The translations under genes were made by a program, and so were the position numbers. A DNA stretch of 64,000 nucleotides from Nocardioides sp. cx-173 (GTDB lineage: Bacteria > Actinomycetota > Actinomycetes > Propionibacteriales > Nocardioidaceae): NCBI RefSeq assembly GCF_021117365.1, contig NZ_CP088262.1, positions 1,240,001 through 1,304,000 on the forward strand, in the 5' to 3' direction. Of this stretch, positions 11,096-20,033 are shown piece by piece. The notes under the pieces are model-generated. The model made no database searches and was not told the DNA's origin. It was given only the letters and a program-made list of their open reading frames with translations. Position 1 is the first letter of the stretch. Every line of letters starts with the position of its first letter.

Positions 11096-12250
11096 ATGAG
11101 AAAGCCTGCCTTCGGGCGACCCGGCCTGCTGGCCGCGGCCCTCACCCTCGTGGCCGGCACCGCGGTGTCGTGCGGATCGCCGGAGTCGGAGCCGGAGTCA
11201 CCGCCGGCCGGCGACAGCTCCGGTCCCACGGCGGCCGACACCGCGGTGGCCTGGCTGAGCGAGCACATGACCGACGGGCTGCTGGACGGTGCGTGCCCCG
11301 ACTACTGCGGCCGCAACATCGACGCCGCTTTGGCGCTCGAGGCGGCCGGCGCCGACCCGGCGGTGCTCGACGAGATGGAGAAGGGGTTCGAGCCCGTCGT
11401 GGCCGGCTACATCTCCTACAGCTACCCCGACGAGAAGGGCGGCGAGGTCACCGGTGACGTGGGCGGAGCCGCCGCCAAGTCGGCGGTCTTCGCGCAGCTG
11501 GTCGACGCCGCCCCCGGTTACGGCGGCGTCGACCTGATCGCGAGGGTCGCCGACCACGTCAGCGATGAGCCGGGACTGGAGGGCCGGCTCTTCGACCGTA
11601 CGAACGGCAAGGTCGACTACCAGTACGCCAACACGCTCGGCCAGGCGTTCGCCGCCCACGCCCTCGACGCGGCCGACCACCCGGAGGCGGAGGCGGCGAC
11701 GCAGTGGCTGGTCCAGCAGCAGTGCGAGGAGGGCTTCTTCCGGGAGAGCTTCAGCCCGGCGTCCTCACCCGACCAGGGCTGCGACAGCGACCCCGCGGCG
11801 GCCGGGAGCGTCGACACCACCGCGACCGCGCTGCTCATGCTGCACGACCAGGCCGACGACGCCGAGATCGAGGCGGTGCTCAGCGCCGGCGCGGCCTGGC
11901 TCGCCGAGGTGCAGAACGCCGACGGCTCCTGGGGCACCCAGCCGGGCGAGCCCGGCAACGCCAACAGCACGGGCGTCGCCGGTCAGGCACTGGGCGAGCT
12001 CGGCGACCGGGAGGCGGTGCAGCAGGCTGCCCGCTGGGTGGGCGGGGTGCAGGTCGACGACTCCGGCTCGCAGCCCCAGGGGCTCGCCGGTGAGGCCGGC
12101 GCCATCGCCTTCGACCGTGGCGCCTACGACGCCGCCCGGAGCAAGGGCATCGGGGCCGAGGGCCTGACCCAGTGGCAGTACGCCACGGCGCAAGGCCTCG
12201 GCGCCCTTGCGTTCGCCTCCGACACCGACGACGGAGCGACCTCGCCGTGA
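11096..12250 (+). CDS. lipoprotein with alpha/alpha-toroid (prenyltransferase-like) fold; candidate cobalamin-binding protein
   Basis: 384 residues. Signal peptide with a lipobox-like AVSC (Cys26, imperfect at -3), a Ser/Pro/Glu linker, then a run of helical repeats of the terpenoid cyclase/prenyltransferase toroid type (DTTATALLML, VQNADGSWGTQ, NSTGVAGQALGEL). First gene behind the B12 riboswitch and coupled by GTGA to the DUF4430-like gene, ahead of an ECF importer. The cobalamin-binding half of animal transcobalamin/intrinsic factor has the same alpha6-alpha6 fold. Function as an extracellular B12 or corrinoid binder is inferred from fold plus context; no binding residue is identified. Confidence 0.72.
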   Translation: MRKPAFGRPGLLAAALTLVAGTAVSCGSPESEPESPPAGDSSGPTAADTAVAWLSEHMTDGLLDGACPDYCGRNIDAALALEAAGADPAVLDEMEKGFEPVVAGYISYSYPDEKGGEVTGDVGGAAAKSAVFAQLVDAAPGYGGVDLIARVADHVSDEPGLEGRLFDRTNGKVDYQYANTLGQAFAAHALDAADHPEAEAATQWLVQQQCEEGFFRESFSPASSPDQGCDSDPAAAGSVDTTATALLMLHDQADDAEIEAVLSAGAAWLAEVQNADGSWGTQPGEPGNANSTGVAGQALGELGDREAVQQAARWVGGVQVDDSGSQPQGLAGEAGAIAFDRGAYDAARSKGIGAEGLTQWQYATAQGLGALAFASDTDDGATSP

Positions 12251-12897
12251 CCTCTGCGGCGCGGCTCCTGACCGCCGCGGCCCTGGTGGTCGCGGCGGTC
12301 GGAGGCGCGTCCGCACCCACTCAGGCGGCAGCCGCGATGGCCGCCCCCTGCTCCGGCGGTGGCGTCACCGTCGTGGTCGACTTCCACGAGCTGGGCGGCG
12401 GTGTCGATGCCGACTGTGACCAAGACGGTGCCGGCAAGCGGGCCGCCGACCTCTTCGCCTCGGTCGGCCACCCGCTCACCTACGCCGCGCGCCAGGCCGG
12501 GTTCGTCTGCCGGGTGAGCGGTCTCCCGCAGGACGACCCCTGCGTCACGACCGCTCCGGCCGATGCCTACTGGGGGCTGTGGTGGTCCGACGGCGAGTCG
12601 GGGACCTGGACCTACTCGGGGCTGGGCGCGGGTGCGCTGACGATCCCCGACGGCGGCTACGTGGCGCTGTCCTGGGACCAGCGCGGCGGCGATGCGCGAC
12701 CGCGCCTCGAGCCGGGGGCCGCCTCGTCGGGCGCGACCCCGGGCGCACCGGCCGATCGCGCCCCCGCCGACACGGCTCCGGCGACGGCTCCGGCCGGCGA
12801 CGGCCTGCCCGCCTTCGTCGCCCCGGTGCTGATCGGCACGCTGTTCGGCGCCGCCGGCGTGGCGTTCCTGCTGCGGCGCCGGTCCGGCCGGACGTGA
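12247..12897 (+). CDS. membrane-anchored DUF4430-like (transcobalamin C-domain-like) protein
   Basis: 216 residues. An N-terminal signal peptide (to about residue 30) is followed by a compact beta domain containing AYWGLWWSDGESGTWTYS and then IPDGGYVALSW, the aromatic-rich signature of DUF4430-type domains. Next come a Pro/Ala linker and a C-terminal TM helix with basic tail (LLRRRSGR), so the domain faces outwards. GTG start overlapping the previous stop. In transcobalamin the analogous beta domain closes over B12 bound on the alpha6-alpha6 barrel; here the two parts would be separate surface proteins. Inference from architecture. Confidence 0.68.
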   Translation: MTSAARLLTAAALVVAAVGGASAPTQAAAAMAAPCSGGGVTVVVDFHELGGGVDADCDQDGAGKRAADLFASVGHPLTYAARQAGFVCRVSGLPQDDPCVTTAPADAYWGLWWSDGESGTWTYSGLGAGALTIPDGGYVALSWDQRGGDARPRLEPGAASSGATPGAPADRAPADTAPATAPAGDGLPAFVAPVLIGTLFGAAGVAFLLRRRSGRT

Positions 12898-12904
12898 GCT
12901 CGCG

Positions 12905-13984
12905 ATGAGCGGGGCCCGGCTCCCGCGCGACGTGCATCCCGTGGCCTGGTGGCTGTGGGCGGTCGGCCTTGCCACGGCCGCCTCCCTGACCACCAACCCG
13001 CTCGTCCTCCTGCTGCTCGTCGGCGTCGCGACCGTGGTGGTCATGGCGCGGCGCTCGGAGCAGCCGTGGGCCCGCTCGTTCCGCCTGTACGTCTGGCTCG
13101 GCGTGGTGATCGTGGTGCTCCGCGTCGTGCTGCGCCTGCTCTTCGGCGGCACCTACCCGGGCACCGTCCTGCTGGACCTGCCGACGATCCCCCTGCCCGA
13201 CTGGGTCCTCGGGTTCACGCTCCTCGGCCCGGTCACCCGGGAGTCGCTGCTGGCCGGGCTCTACGACGGGCTGCGGCTCGCCACGATCGTGATCTGCATC
13301 GGGGCCGCCAACGCCCTGGCCAACCCCAAGCGGCTGCTGCGCTCGATGCCGCCGGCGCTGTACGAGATCGGCACTGCCCTGGTCGTGGCGGTGACCGTGC
13401 TGCCGCAGTTCGCCGACAGCGTCCGCCGGGTGCGCGCCGCCCAGTCGCTGCGCGCGGGGGAGACCGGGCGCGTGCGCCGGCTGCGCCGCACCCTGGTGCC
13501 GGTGCTGGAGGACGCCCTCGAGCGCTCGCTGGCCCTCGCCGCCGGGATGGACACCCGGGGCTATGGGCGCGCCGCGGGGCTCACGCCCGGCCAGCGGCGT
13601 ACGACGGGCGCGCTGATGCTGGCCGGCCTCGGCGGGGTGTGCGTCGGTGTCTACGCGCTGCTCGACCAGACGGCCCCGAGGCTGCTCGCGCTGCCCATGC
13701 TCGGGCTCGGCGTGGTTGTCGCCGTGGCCGGCCTGGTGAGCGCGGGACGCCGGGTCGAGCGGACCCGCTACCGGCCCGACCGCTGGCAGTGGCCGGAGCT
13801 CGCCGTCGTCGCGTCCGGCCTCGCCGCCGGCGTCGCCGGCTGGTGGGTCAGCGAGCACCAGCTGCTCATCGCCTACCCCGACCTGTCGGTGGCACCCGAG
13901 ATCAGCCTGGTCGCGCTGGTGGGGGTCCTGACCGGGGTGGTCGCCGCCGCGGCGGCCCCGCCCCCACGGGAGGTCGCGCCATGA
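12905..13984 (+). CDS. ECF transporter transmembrane (T) component
   Basis: 359 residues with about 6-8 hydrophobic helices. CbiQ/EcfT-like coupling motifs that dock on the ATPases are seen as RRVRAAQSLRAGE and MDTRGYGR (positions about 175-225). This is the shared membrane scaffold of an energy-coupling-factor vitamin importer. It overlaps the ATPase gene by ATGA. Context (B12 riboswitch, S component two genes on) suggests cobalamin or cobinamide as substrate. Confidence 0.85.
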   Translation: MSGARLPRDVHPVAWWLWAVGLATAASLTTNPLVLLLLVGVATVVVMARRSEQPWARSFRLYVWLGVVIVVLRVVLRLLFGGTYPGTVLLDLPTIPLPDWVLGFTLLGPVTRESLLAGLYDGLRLATIVICIGAANALANPKRLLRSMPPALYEIGTALVVAVTVLPQFADSVRRVRAAQSLRAGETGRVRRLRRTLVPVLEDALERSLALAAGMDTRGYGRAAGLTPGQRRTTGALMLAGLGGVCVGVYALLDQTAPRLLALPMLGLGVVVAVAGLVSAGRRVERTRYRPDRWQWPELAVVASGLAAGVAGWWVSEHQLLIAYPDLSVAPEISLVALVGVLTGVVAAAAAPPPREVAP

Positions 13985-15552
13985 TCGAGCTGCGCGGCAT
14001 CTCCTTCGCCTACGACGACCGGCGGGTCCTGGACGCGGTCGACCTCACGATCGAGGAGGGCGAGCTGGTCCTCGTCTCCGGCCCGACCGGCGTCGGCAAG
14101 TCCACGCTGCTCGGGGTGGTGACCGGGCTGGTTCCCCGGTTCACCGGCGGCACGCTCAGCGGCGACCTGCTGCTCGACGGCACCAGCATCCTGCACACGG
14201 CGCCGCGCGACCGCGCCCACGTCGTCGGGTACGTCGGTCAGGACCCGGCCGCCGGGTTCGTCACCGACACCGTCGAGGAGGAGCTCGCCTACGGGATGGA
14301 GCAGCTCGGGCTGGCGCCGGACAGCATGCGGCGGCGCGTCGAGGAGACGCTCGACCTGCTGGGCATCGCCGACCTGCGCCACCGCGACCTGCGCACGCTC
14401 TCAGGCGGCCAGCAGCAGCGGGTGGCCATCGGCTCGGTGCTCACCACCCACCCGCGCCTGCTGGTCCTCGACGAGCCGACGTCCGCGCTCGACCCCACCG
14501 CCGCCGAGGACGTGCTGGCCACGCTGACCCGCCTCGTGCACGACGTCGGGGTCTCGGTGCTGGTCGCCGAGCACCGCCTCGAGCGGGTGGTCCCGTTCGC
14601 CGACCGGATGTGCCTGCTCACCGGGGACGGCCGGGTCCAGGTCGGCCGCCCGGCCGAGCTCCTGGCGCACTCGCCCGTCGTACCCCCGATCGTGGAGCTC
14701 GGCCGGGCCGCCGGCTGGCACCCGCTCCCGCTGACGGTGCGCGAGGCCCGACGCGAGGCCCGCACCCTGGACCTCGCCCCACCGGGGCCCGACGCCGTGG
14801 TCGCCACCACGGACGCCCTGACGGCGCGCGAGCTGACCGTGACCCACGGCCGGACCGTCGCCGTCCGCGCCCTGGACCTCGGACTCGGGGCGGGGCGCGT
14901 CACCGCGCTCATGGGCCGCAACGGCTCCGGAAAGTCCTCGCTGCTGTGGGCGCTGCAGGGGACCGGCCGCCGTCAGCACGGCCGGGTCACCGCCGGCGGC
15001 ACCGACCCGGCCGGGCTCGCGCCGGCCGAGCGCCGCAACGTCGTCGGACTGCTGCCGCAGAGCTCGGCGGACCTGCTCTACCTCGAGACCGTCGACGAGG
15101 AGTGCGCGGCCGGCGGCCCCGGCACCCGCGAGATCCTGGACGGCCTGGTCCCCGGGATCCCGGGCGACAGCCACCCGCGCGACCTCTCCGAGGGCCAGCG
15201 CCTGGCGGTGGCTCTCGCCCTCGTGCTCGTCGCCCGCCCCCACGTCGTCCTGCTCGACGAGCCCACCCGCGGCCTGGACTACGCCGCGAAGCGATCGCTG
15301 GCCGGCATGCTCCGCGCGCTCGCGGACGAGGGCCACGCCGTCCTGGTCGCGACCCACGACGTGGAGTTCACCGCCCTTGCCGCCGACGACGTCGTGGTGA
15401 TGGCCGAGGGCGAGGTCGTATCCGCCGGCCCGGCGCGCCGCGTGGTCGCCGAGTCGCCCGCGTTCGCGCCGCAGGTCACCAAGGTGCTGGGCGCCCCCTG
15501 GCTGCGGGTGGACGAGGTCGTCGCCGCACTGGACACCGCGGACACGGCATGA
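13981..15552 (+). CDS. ECF transporter fused double ATPase (A plus A')
   Basis: 523 residues carrying two complete ABC ATPase domains. Domain 1 has Walker A GPTGVGKST, signature LSGGQQQR, Walker B LLVLDEPTSALD. Domain 2 (from about 270) has Walker A GRNGSGKSS, signature LSEGQRLA and Walker B VVLLDEPTRGLD. This replaces the usual separate EcfA and EcfA' genes. It energises uptake through the T and S components on either side, with overlaps at both ends. Confidence 0.92.
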   Translation: MIELRGISFAYDDRRVLDAVDLTIEEGELVLVSGPTGVGKSTLLGVVTGLVPRFTGGTLSGDLLLDGTSILHTAPRDRAHVVGYVGQDPAAGFVTDTVEEELAYGMEQLGLAPDSMRRRVEETLDLLGIADLRHRDLRTLSGGQQQRVAIGSVLTTHPRLLVLDEPTSALDPTAAEDVLATLTRLVHDVGVSVLVAEHRLERVVPFADRMCLLTGDGRVQVGRPAELLAHSPVVPPIVELGRAAGWHPLPLTVREARREARTLDLAPPGPDAVVATTDALTARELTVTHGRTVAVRALDLGLGAGRVTALMGRNGSGKSSLLWALQGTGRRQHGRVTAGGTDPAGLAPAERRNVVGLLPQSSADLLYLETVDEECAAGGPGTREILDGLVPGIPGDSHPRDLSEGQRLAVALALVLVARPHVVLLDEPTRGLDYAAKRSLAGMLRALADEGHAVLVATHDVEFTALAADDVVVMAEGEVVSAGPARRVVAESPAFAPQVTKVLGAPWLRVDEVVAALDTADTA

Positions 15553-16364
15553 GCGCGCCCGCCGTCCCCATCTCGCCGCGTTCCGTGGCCGTCCTCGGCG
15601 TGGCGTCGCTGGGCGGGCTGATGATGCTCTGCTGGCCGCTGCTGCTGCGGGTGCCGCAGGACGCGCGGGTGGATCCGCCGTTCCTGTTCCTGGCGCTGCT
15701 CCCGGTCATCGTGGCGGTCGTGCTGGCCGAGCTCAGCGAGGGCGGCATGGACGCGCGGGTGCTGGCCGTGCTCGGGGTGCTCAGCGCGGTCAACGCGATC
15801 CTGCGCACCGTCTCCGCCGGTACCGCCGGGGTGGAGTTCGTCTTCTTCCTGCTGATCCTCGGCGGGCGGGTCTTCGGGGCCGGCTTCGGGTTCGTGCTGG
15901 GGTGCACCTCGCTGTTCGCCTCCGCCCTGATGACCGCCGGCGTGGGGCCGTGGCTGCCGTTCCAGATGATCGTGTCGGCCTGGATCGGCATGGGGGCGGG
16001 GCTGCTGCCGCGACGGGTGAGCGGGCGCGCCGAGATCGCGATGCTCGCCGCGTACGGCGTGGTGGCGGCCTACGTCTTCGGGCTGCTGATGAACCTGTCC
16101 AGCTGGCCGTTCCTGCTCGGCATCCAGGTGCCCGGGCACGAGGGGTCGCTGTCCTATGTGCCGGGCGCGGCACTGCTGGACAACCTGACGACGTTCCTGA
16201 AGTACACGCTCATCACCTCGACCGGCAGCTTCGACACCGGCCGCGCGATCACCAACGCCGTCGCCATCGCGCTGCTCGGCCCGGCGATCCTGACGACGCT
16301 GCGCCGCGCCGCGAGGCGTGCCACCGTGACCGCGGACCCGGGGTCACGGGGCGCGCCCCGCTAG
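15549..16364 (+). CDS. ECF transporter substrate-binding (S) component, probably for cobalamin
   Basis: 271 residues with about six hydrophobic helices, an S-component size and pattern (GGRVFGAGFGFVLGCTSLFAS and a long final membrane segment). Last gene of the riboswitch-controlled operon, overlapping the ATPase gene by ATGA. Substrate specificity is inferred solely from the B12 riboswitch. CbrT is a described B12 S component, but sequence identity to it was not tested. Confidence 0.75.
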   Translation: MSAPAVPISPRSVAVLGVASLGGLMMLCWPLLLRVPQDARVDPPFLFLALLPVIVAVVLAELSEGGMDARVLAVLGVLSAVNAILRTVSAGTAGVEFVFFLLILGGRVFGAGFGFVLGCTSLFASALMTAGVGPWLPFQMIVSAWIGMGAGLLPRRVSGRAEIAMLAAYGVVAAYVFGLLMNLSSWPFLLGIQVPGHEGSLSYVPGAALLDNLTTFLKYTLITSTGSFDTGRAITNAVAIALLGPAILTTLRRAARRATVTADPGSRGAPR

Positions 16365-16367
16365 CGC

Positions 16368-16856
16368 TCAGGCCGGAGGCGTCCAGCCGCCCTCGTCCCG
16401 GATGGAGGCCAGGATGCGCCGGCTGATCTCGCGCAGCTGACGGGCCTGGGCGGACGTCAGCGGGTCGAGCACGAGGCGGCGGACGGTGGCGACGTGGCCG
16501 GGGGTGGCCTGGTCGACCTTCCGCGCCCCTTCCTCGGTGAGGTGGGCCAGGGTGTAGCGGCCGTCGGCGGGATCGGTCGAGCGCTGCAGCCAGCCCCGCG
16601 TCTCCAGGCGGGCGGCGGCACGGGACAGCCGGGACAGCGAGCTGTTCGCGTACCCGGCCAGGACGCTCATGCGCAGCGTGTGGTCGGGGGCACCCGCGAG
16701 GGCGTAGAGGACGCCGTACTCGAAGTGGGTGAGCTCGGCATCGCGCTGCAGCTGGGCGTCGAGAGCCGGGGGCAGCCACTCCAGGACGGTGGCCAGCGCG
16801 GCCCAGGTCTCGAGGTCCTCGCCGCTGAGCGGGGCGGTCGTGCGGTCGTCCGACAT
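16368..16856 (-). CDS. MarR-family transcriptional regulator
   Basis: 162 residues with a winged helix (HFEYGVLYALAGAP, SSLSRLSRAAARLETRGWL, then the DPADGRYTLAHLT wing). Such proteins usually repress a neighbouring oxidoreductase or pump and release on ligand binding. Divergent from the SDR gene, with a long imperfect inverted repeat between them. It converges with the ECF operon 3 bp away. Confidence 0.87.
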   Translation of the reverse strand: MSDDRTTAPLSGEDLETWAALATVLEWLPPALDAQLQRDAELTHFEYGVLYALAGAPDHTLRMSVLAGYANSSLSRLSRAAARLETRGWLQRSTDPADGRYTLAHLTEEGARKVDQATPGHVATVRRLVLDPLTSAQARQLREISRRILASIRDEGGWTPPA

Positions 16857-16876
16857 GGGCCGAGACTACGGGGTGA

Positions 16877-16928
16877 TGACTTGATCAGGAAAGTCATTCG
16901 GCTAGGGTTCACTTTCCTGAGCAAGTCA
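16877..16928. promoter_or_regulatory. MarR operator / divergent promoter: 18-bp inverted repeat
   Basis: TGACTTGATCAGGAAAGT (16877-16894) and ACTTTCCTGAGCAAGTCA (16911-16928) are complementary at 17 of 18 positions, separated by 16 nt. A possible -35 TTGATC (16881) and -10 TAGGGT (16903) lie within the repeat, so binding would block transcription of the SDR gene and probably marR itself. Confidence 0.72.
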
Positions 16929-16945
16929 ACATGAGTGGAGATGAC

Positions 16946-17737
16946 ATGGACCTTCGACTGTCGGGCCGGACCGCCCTGGTGAGCGGCTCCACCCAGGGGA
17001 TCGGCTACGCGATCGCGGAGGCCCTCCTCCGGGAGGGCGCCTCCGTCACCGTCAACGGCCGCGACCCCGAACGGGTGCGCGCGGCCGTGGCCGGGCTGAC
17101 GGCCGCGGTGCCGGGGGCGAAGGCGTCGGGGCTGGCCGCCGACCTCGCGGATCCCGAGCAGGTGAGCCGGCTGCTGGGCGACCTCGGCTCCATCGACATC
17201 CTGGTCAACAACGTCGGCCTGTTCGAGGTCGCGCCGTTCGCCGACATTCACGACGAGGCGTGGCAGCGCTACTGGGAGGTCAACGTGATGAGCGGGGTCC
17301 GTCTCACGCGGCACCTCCTGCCCCTGATGCTCGAGCGCGGGTGGGGCCGGGTCATCTTCGTGGGGACCGAGTCGGGGGTGAGCGTGCCGGGGGACATGCT
17401 GCACTACGGAGTGACCAAGGCAGGCGTGCTCGCCCTGAGCAACGGGCTCGCCAAGCTGACCCGCGGCACCGAGGTCACGGTGAACACCATCCTCGGCGGT
17501 CCCACGTACTCCGACGGGGTCGCCGACGCCGTCGCGCAGATCTCCCAGGCGCAGTCGGTGCCGGTGGACGCCCTGAAGGCGGCCGTCATCGGCGGCAACC
17601 AGACCTCGCTGCTGGAGCGCTTCATCGAGCCGTCGGAGATCGCCCACCTCGCGGCGTACCTGGCCAGCCCGGTCTCGTCCGCGACGAACGGCGCCGCTCT
17701 CCGCGCGGACGGTGGGGTGCTGACCGGGATCCTCTGA
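16946..17737 (+). CDS. short-chain dehydrogenase/reductase
   Basis: 263 residues, classical SDR. Cofactor motif SGSTQGIGYAIA, NNVG (usual NNAG), and a catalytic Tyr/Lys in HYGVTKAG. The long stretch between the active site and the C-terminus (SDGVADAVAQISQAQ) matches SDR7-like NAD(P) oxidoreductases of unknown substrate. The ATG at 16946 is preferred because GGAG lies about 6 nt upstream; ATG 16931 has no ribosome-binding site. Likely controlled by the divergent MarR. Confidence 0.82.
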   Translation: MDLRLSGRTALVSGSTQGIGYAIAEALLREGASVTVNGRDPERVRAAVAGLTAAVPGAKASGLAADLADPEQVSRLLGDLGSIDILVNNVGLFEVAPFADIHDEAWQRYWEVNVMSGVRLTRHLLPLMLERGWGRVIFVGTESGVSVPGDMLHYGVTKAGVLALSNGLAKLTRGTEVTVNTILGGPTYSDGVADAVAQISQAQSVPVDALKAAVIGGNQTSLLERFIEPSEIAHLAAYLASPVSSATNGAALRADGGVLTGIL

Positions 17738-17753
17738 GCCGGGTCGAGGGGGA

Positions 17754-18941
17754 TCAGGTGGCCTCGCTCCGACGGCGGGCCCGGTTGCCGGCGAGGAGCA
17801 GGATCAGACAGAGCGCGATGAGCACCGGCTCGATGGCGTACGCGCGGGTGAGGCCCACGCGGTCGGCCAGGCTGCCGAGGGCGTACGGCGCCGCGACGAC
17901 GAGGAGGCCGCCGAGCAGCTGCGAGCGGGAGTTGGCCTGGTCCTCGCGTCCCGGCGCGGCGGCGAGGCTGAGGGCCACCGCGAGCGGGTAGAGGTTCGCG
18001 ATGCCGAGTCCGGCCACGAACAGGCCCAGTGTCACGGCGACGGTGTCGGATGCGAGCCAGAACAGTGCGAACCCCCCGGCGGTGGCGACGAGCGAGGCGT
18101 ACAGCAGCTCGCCGCTGCGGCCCGGGCGTCCGGTCGCGACCGCGCCGACGATGCGCCCGAGCAGCAGGCCGACGTAGTGGCTGCTCATGGCGAGGACCGC
18201 GCTGCTGGTCGCCAGCCCGTTGTCCTTCAGCTGCTCGGTCCCGAAGTAGGCGAGGCAGAACTCCACGGCCATGCTCGCAGCGGCCAGGCCGGCGTACAGC
18301 CAGCAGGCCGTCGGCAGTGGCCCCGGGCGGGCGCCGTGGTGCGGGGACGCCGCAGGCAGCGGCAGGCGCCGAAAGCACAGGTAGAGCGCCGCGAGCGCGA
18401 CCGCCGGGAACGCGAACGCCGCCCGCCACCCCACGGCGGTGACTGCGAGCGCACCCAGGGCGAGCGGCGCGGCGACGGCGCAGGCCGCCGCTCCGATGTT
18501 GGCCTCGACGAGCGCGCGCTCGCGCAGCTCGGCGTGGGTGTCTGACAGGAGCGCCTGGATGGTGGTGAGCAGCATGGTCCCGCCCACCCCGAGGACCGCC
18601 CCGCCCGCCAGTGTGGGCCCCACGCCGCTGCCGAGCACGAAGAGTGCCAGCCCCGCGGTGGCCACGATCGACGAGCCCCAGAGCAGCGCGGCGCGCGGCA
18701 GCAGGCGGGCGGCCGTGGGGAACAGTAGGCCGGTCAGGACCGTGCCCGCCGACCAGGCGGCCGTGTAGGCCCCCAGCACCGTGTAGGAGAAGCGCAGGTC
18801 GTCGCGCAGCAGCGACAGTGCGGGCCCGTAGCCGTAGACCCAGAACGCGAAGCAGAGCAGGGCCGCATAGGACAGCACGGTGGGGGAGTCGCGCACGAAG
18901 GACGAGCCCTGCGCCGTGCTCCCGGGTGGTCTGCCGGCCAT
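17754..18941 (-). CDS. MFS transporter, 12 TM
   Basis: 395 residues with twelve hydrophobic segments and a long cytoplasmic loop in the middle (FRRLPLPAASPHHGARPG). An early GTG at 18959 would lie inside the operator, so the ATG at 18941 is preferred. With TAGCGT 7 nt upstream the transcript may be leaderless. It is divergent from a LacI-family regulator with a shared operator, so it probably exports or imports the LacI ligand. Substrate unknown. Confidence 0.82.
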   Translation of the reverse strand: MAGRPPGSTAQGSSFVRDSPTVLSYAALLCFAFWVYGYGPALSLLRDDLRFSYTVLGAYTAAWSAGTVLTGLLFPTAARLLPRAALLWGSSIVATAGLALFVLGSGVGPTLAGGAVLGVGGTMLLTTIQALLSDTHAELRERALVEANIGAAACAVAAPLALGALAVTAVGWRAAFAFPAVALAALYLCFRRLPLPAASPHHGARPGPLPTACWLYAGLAAASMAVEFCLAYFGTEQLKDNGLATSSAVLAMSSHYVGLLLGRIVGAVATGRPGRSGELLYASLVATAGGFALFWLASDTVAVTLGLFVAGLGIANLYPLAVALSLAAAPGREDQANSRSQLLGGLLVVAAPYALGSLADRVGLTRAYAIEPVLIALCLILLLAGNRARRRSEAT

Positions 18942-18942
18942 T

Positions 18943-18958
18943 TGTGTAACGCTACACA
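18943..18958. promoter_or_regulatory. LacI-type operator between divergent mfs and lacI genes
   Basis: TGTGTAACGCTACACA has perfect TGTGTA/TACACA arms and a near-palindromic CG centre, as LacI-family operators do. It overlaps the start-proximal promoter of the MFS gene. A -10 TAGACT (18961-18966) lies 6 nt before the lacI ATG. Confidence 0.72.
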
Positions 18959-18972
18959 CCTAGACTGCGCGC

Positions 18973-20016
18973 ATGCAATCCCCTGCACCGCGCCGCGTGA
19001 CCATGTCCGAGGTGGCGCGCCTCGCCGGGGTCTCGCCGATGACGGTCTCCTACACCTACAACCGCCCCGAGCGGGTCTCCGGCGAGAGCCGCGCCAAGGT
19101 GCTGGAGGCCGCCGCCGTGCTGGGCTACCCCGGCCCCGACCCGAGCGCCCGCTCCCTGCGGTACGGCGCGACGCGCACGCTGGGCGTCGTGATGGGCGAG
19201 CACCTCACCTACGCCTTCGACGACGGTCAGGCCGTCGCCTTCCTCGCGGGCGTGGCCGAGGTGTGCGCCGAGCGTGGCTACGGCCTGCTCATCGTCCCGA
19301 CGGGGACGGGCGAGGAGGACCCGGGCCGGGTGGTCGCCGCCGCGGTGGACGCCTACGTCGTGTGGACCACGACCGCCGACGACCCGGTCCTCGATGCGGC
19401 GTGCAGCACCCAACGGCCGGTGGTCGTGCACGGCGGCCCCGACCGTCCGGGGACGACCCTGGTCACCATCGACAACCGGGCCGCGGCCCGCGCGGTCGCG
19501 CTCGAGGTGTGGACCGGGGCGGGGCGCCCGGTCGTGCTCAGCCTCCCCGTCGACCGTCGGCGCGAGAGCTTCCTGCGCCCCGGCCTGGACCCCGATACGG
19601 TCGCCTACCCGGTGACCCGGGACCGGCTCGCCGGCTTCCGGGACGCGGCGGGCAACCTCGGTCTCCACTGGTCGCGCCTGCCGGTCGGCGTGTGCCACAC
19701 CAACGACGAGGCCGACGCTCAGGCGGTCATGGCGCGACTGCGGGAGAGCGCCTCCGACCTCGATGCCGTCGCCGCGATGAGCGACCGGCTCGCCCTGGGT
19801 GCGCTGCGATCCGGCGGGGCGCCGCTGCGGGTCAGCGGCTGGGACGACTCCGCGCTCGCGCGCGAGCACGACCTGACCACCGTCGCCCAGTCCATGCGCG
19901 CGCAGGGCGCCTCCTGCGCCGCCGCGGCGCTGGGCGATGCCCCGACGGTCGACCACCGCGACGCCTGGCACGTCGTCCGCCGGGGCTCCACCGGCGGTGG
20001 AGCCGGCACTCGCTAG
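18973..20016 (+). CDS. LacI-family transcriptional regulator
   Basis: 347 residues. N-terminal LacI helix-turn-helix (MSEVARLAGVSPMTVSYTYN) with hinge (PSARSLRYGATRTLGVVMG), then a periplasmic-binding-protein-like effector domain. The effector domain diverges from sugar-type members, so the ligand is unclear. Leaderless start likely. It sits back-to-back with the MFS gene and presumably represses it and itself. Confidence 0.87.
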   Translation: MQSPAPRRVTMSEVARLAGVSPMTVSYTYNRPERVSGESRAKVLEAAAVLGYPGPDPSARSLRYGATRTLGVVMGEHLTYAFDDGQAVAFLAGVAEVCAERGYGLLIVPTGTGEEDPGRVVAAAVDAYVVWTTTADDPVLDAACSTQRPVVVHGGPDRPGTTLVTIDNRAAARAVALEVWTGAGRPVVLSLPVDRRRESFLRPGLDPDTVAYPVTRDRLAGFRDAAGNLGLHWSRLPVGVCHTNDEADAQAVMARLRESASDLDAVAAMSDRLALGALRSGGAPLRVSGWDDSALAREHDLTTVAQSMRAQGASCAAAALGDAPTVDHRDAWHVVRRGSTGGGAGTR

Positions 20017-20033
20017 CGGCGGGACCGGGTGGC

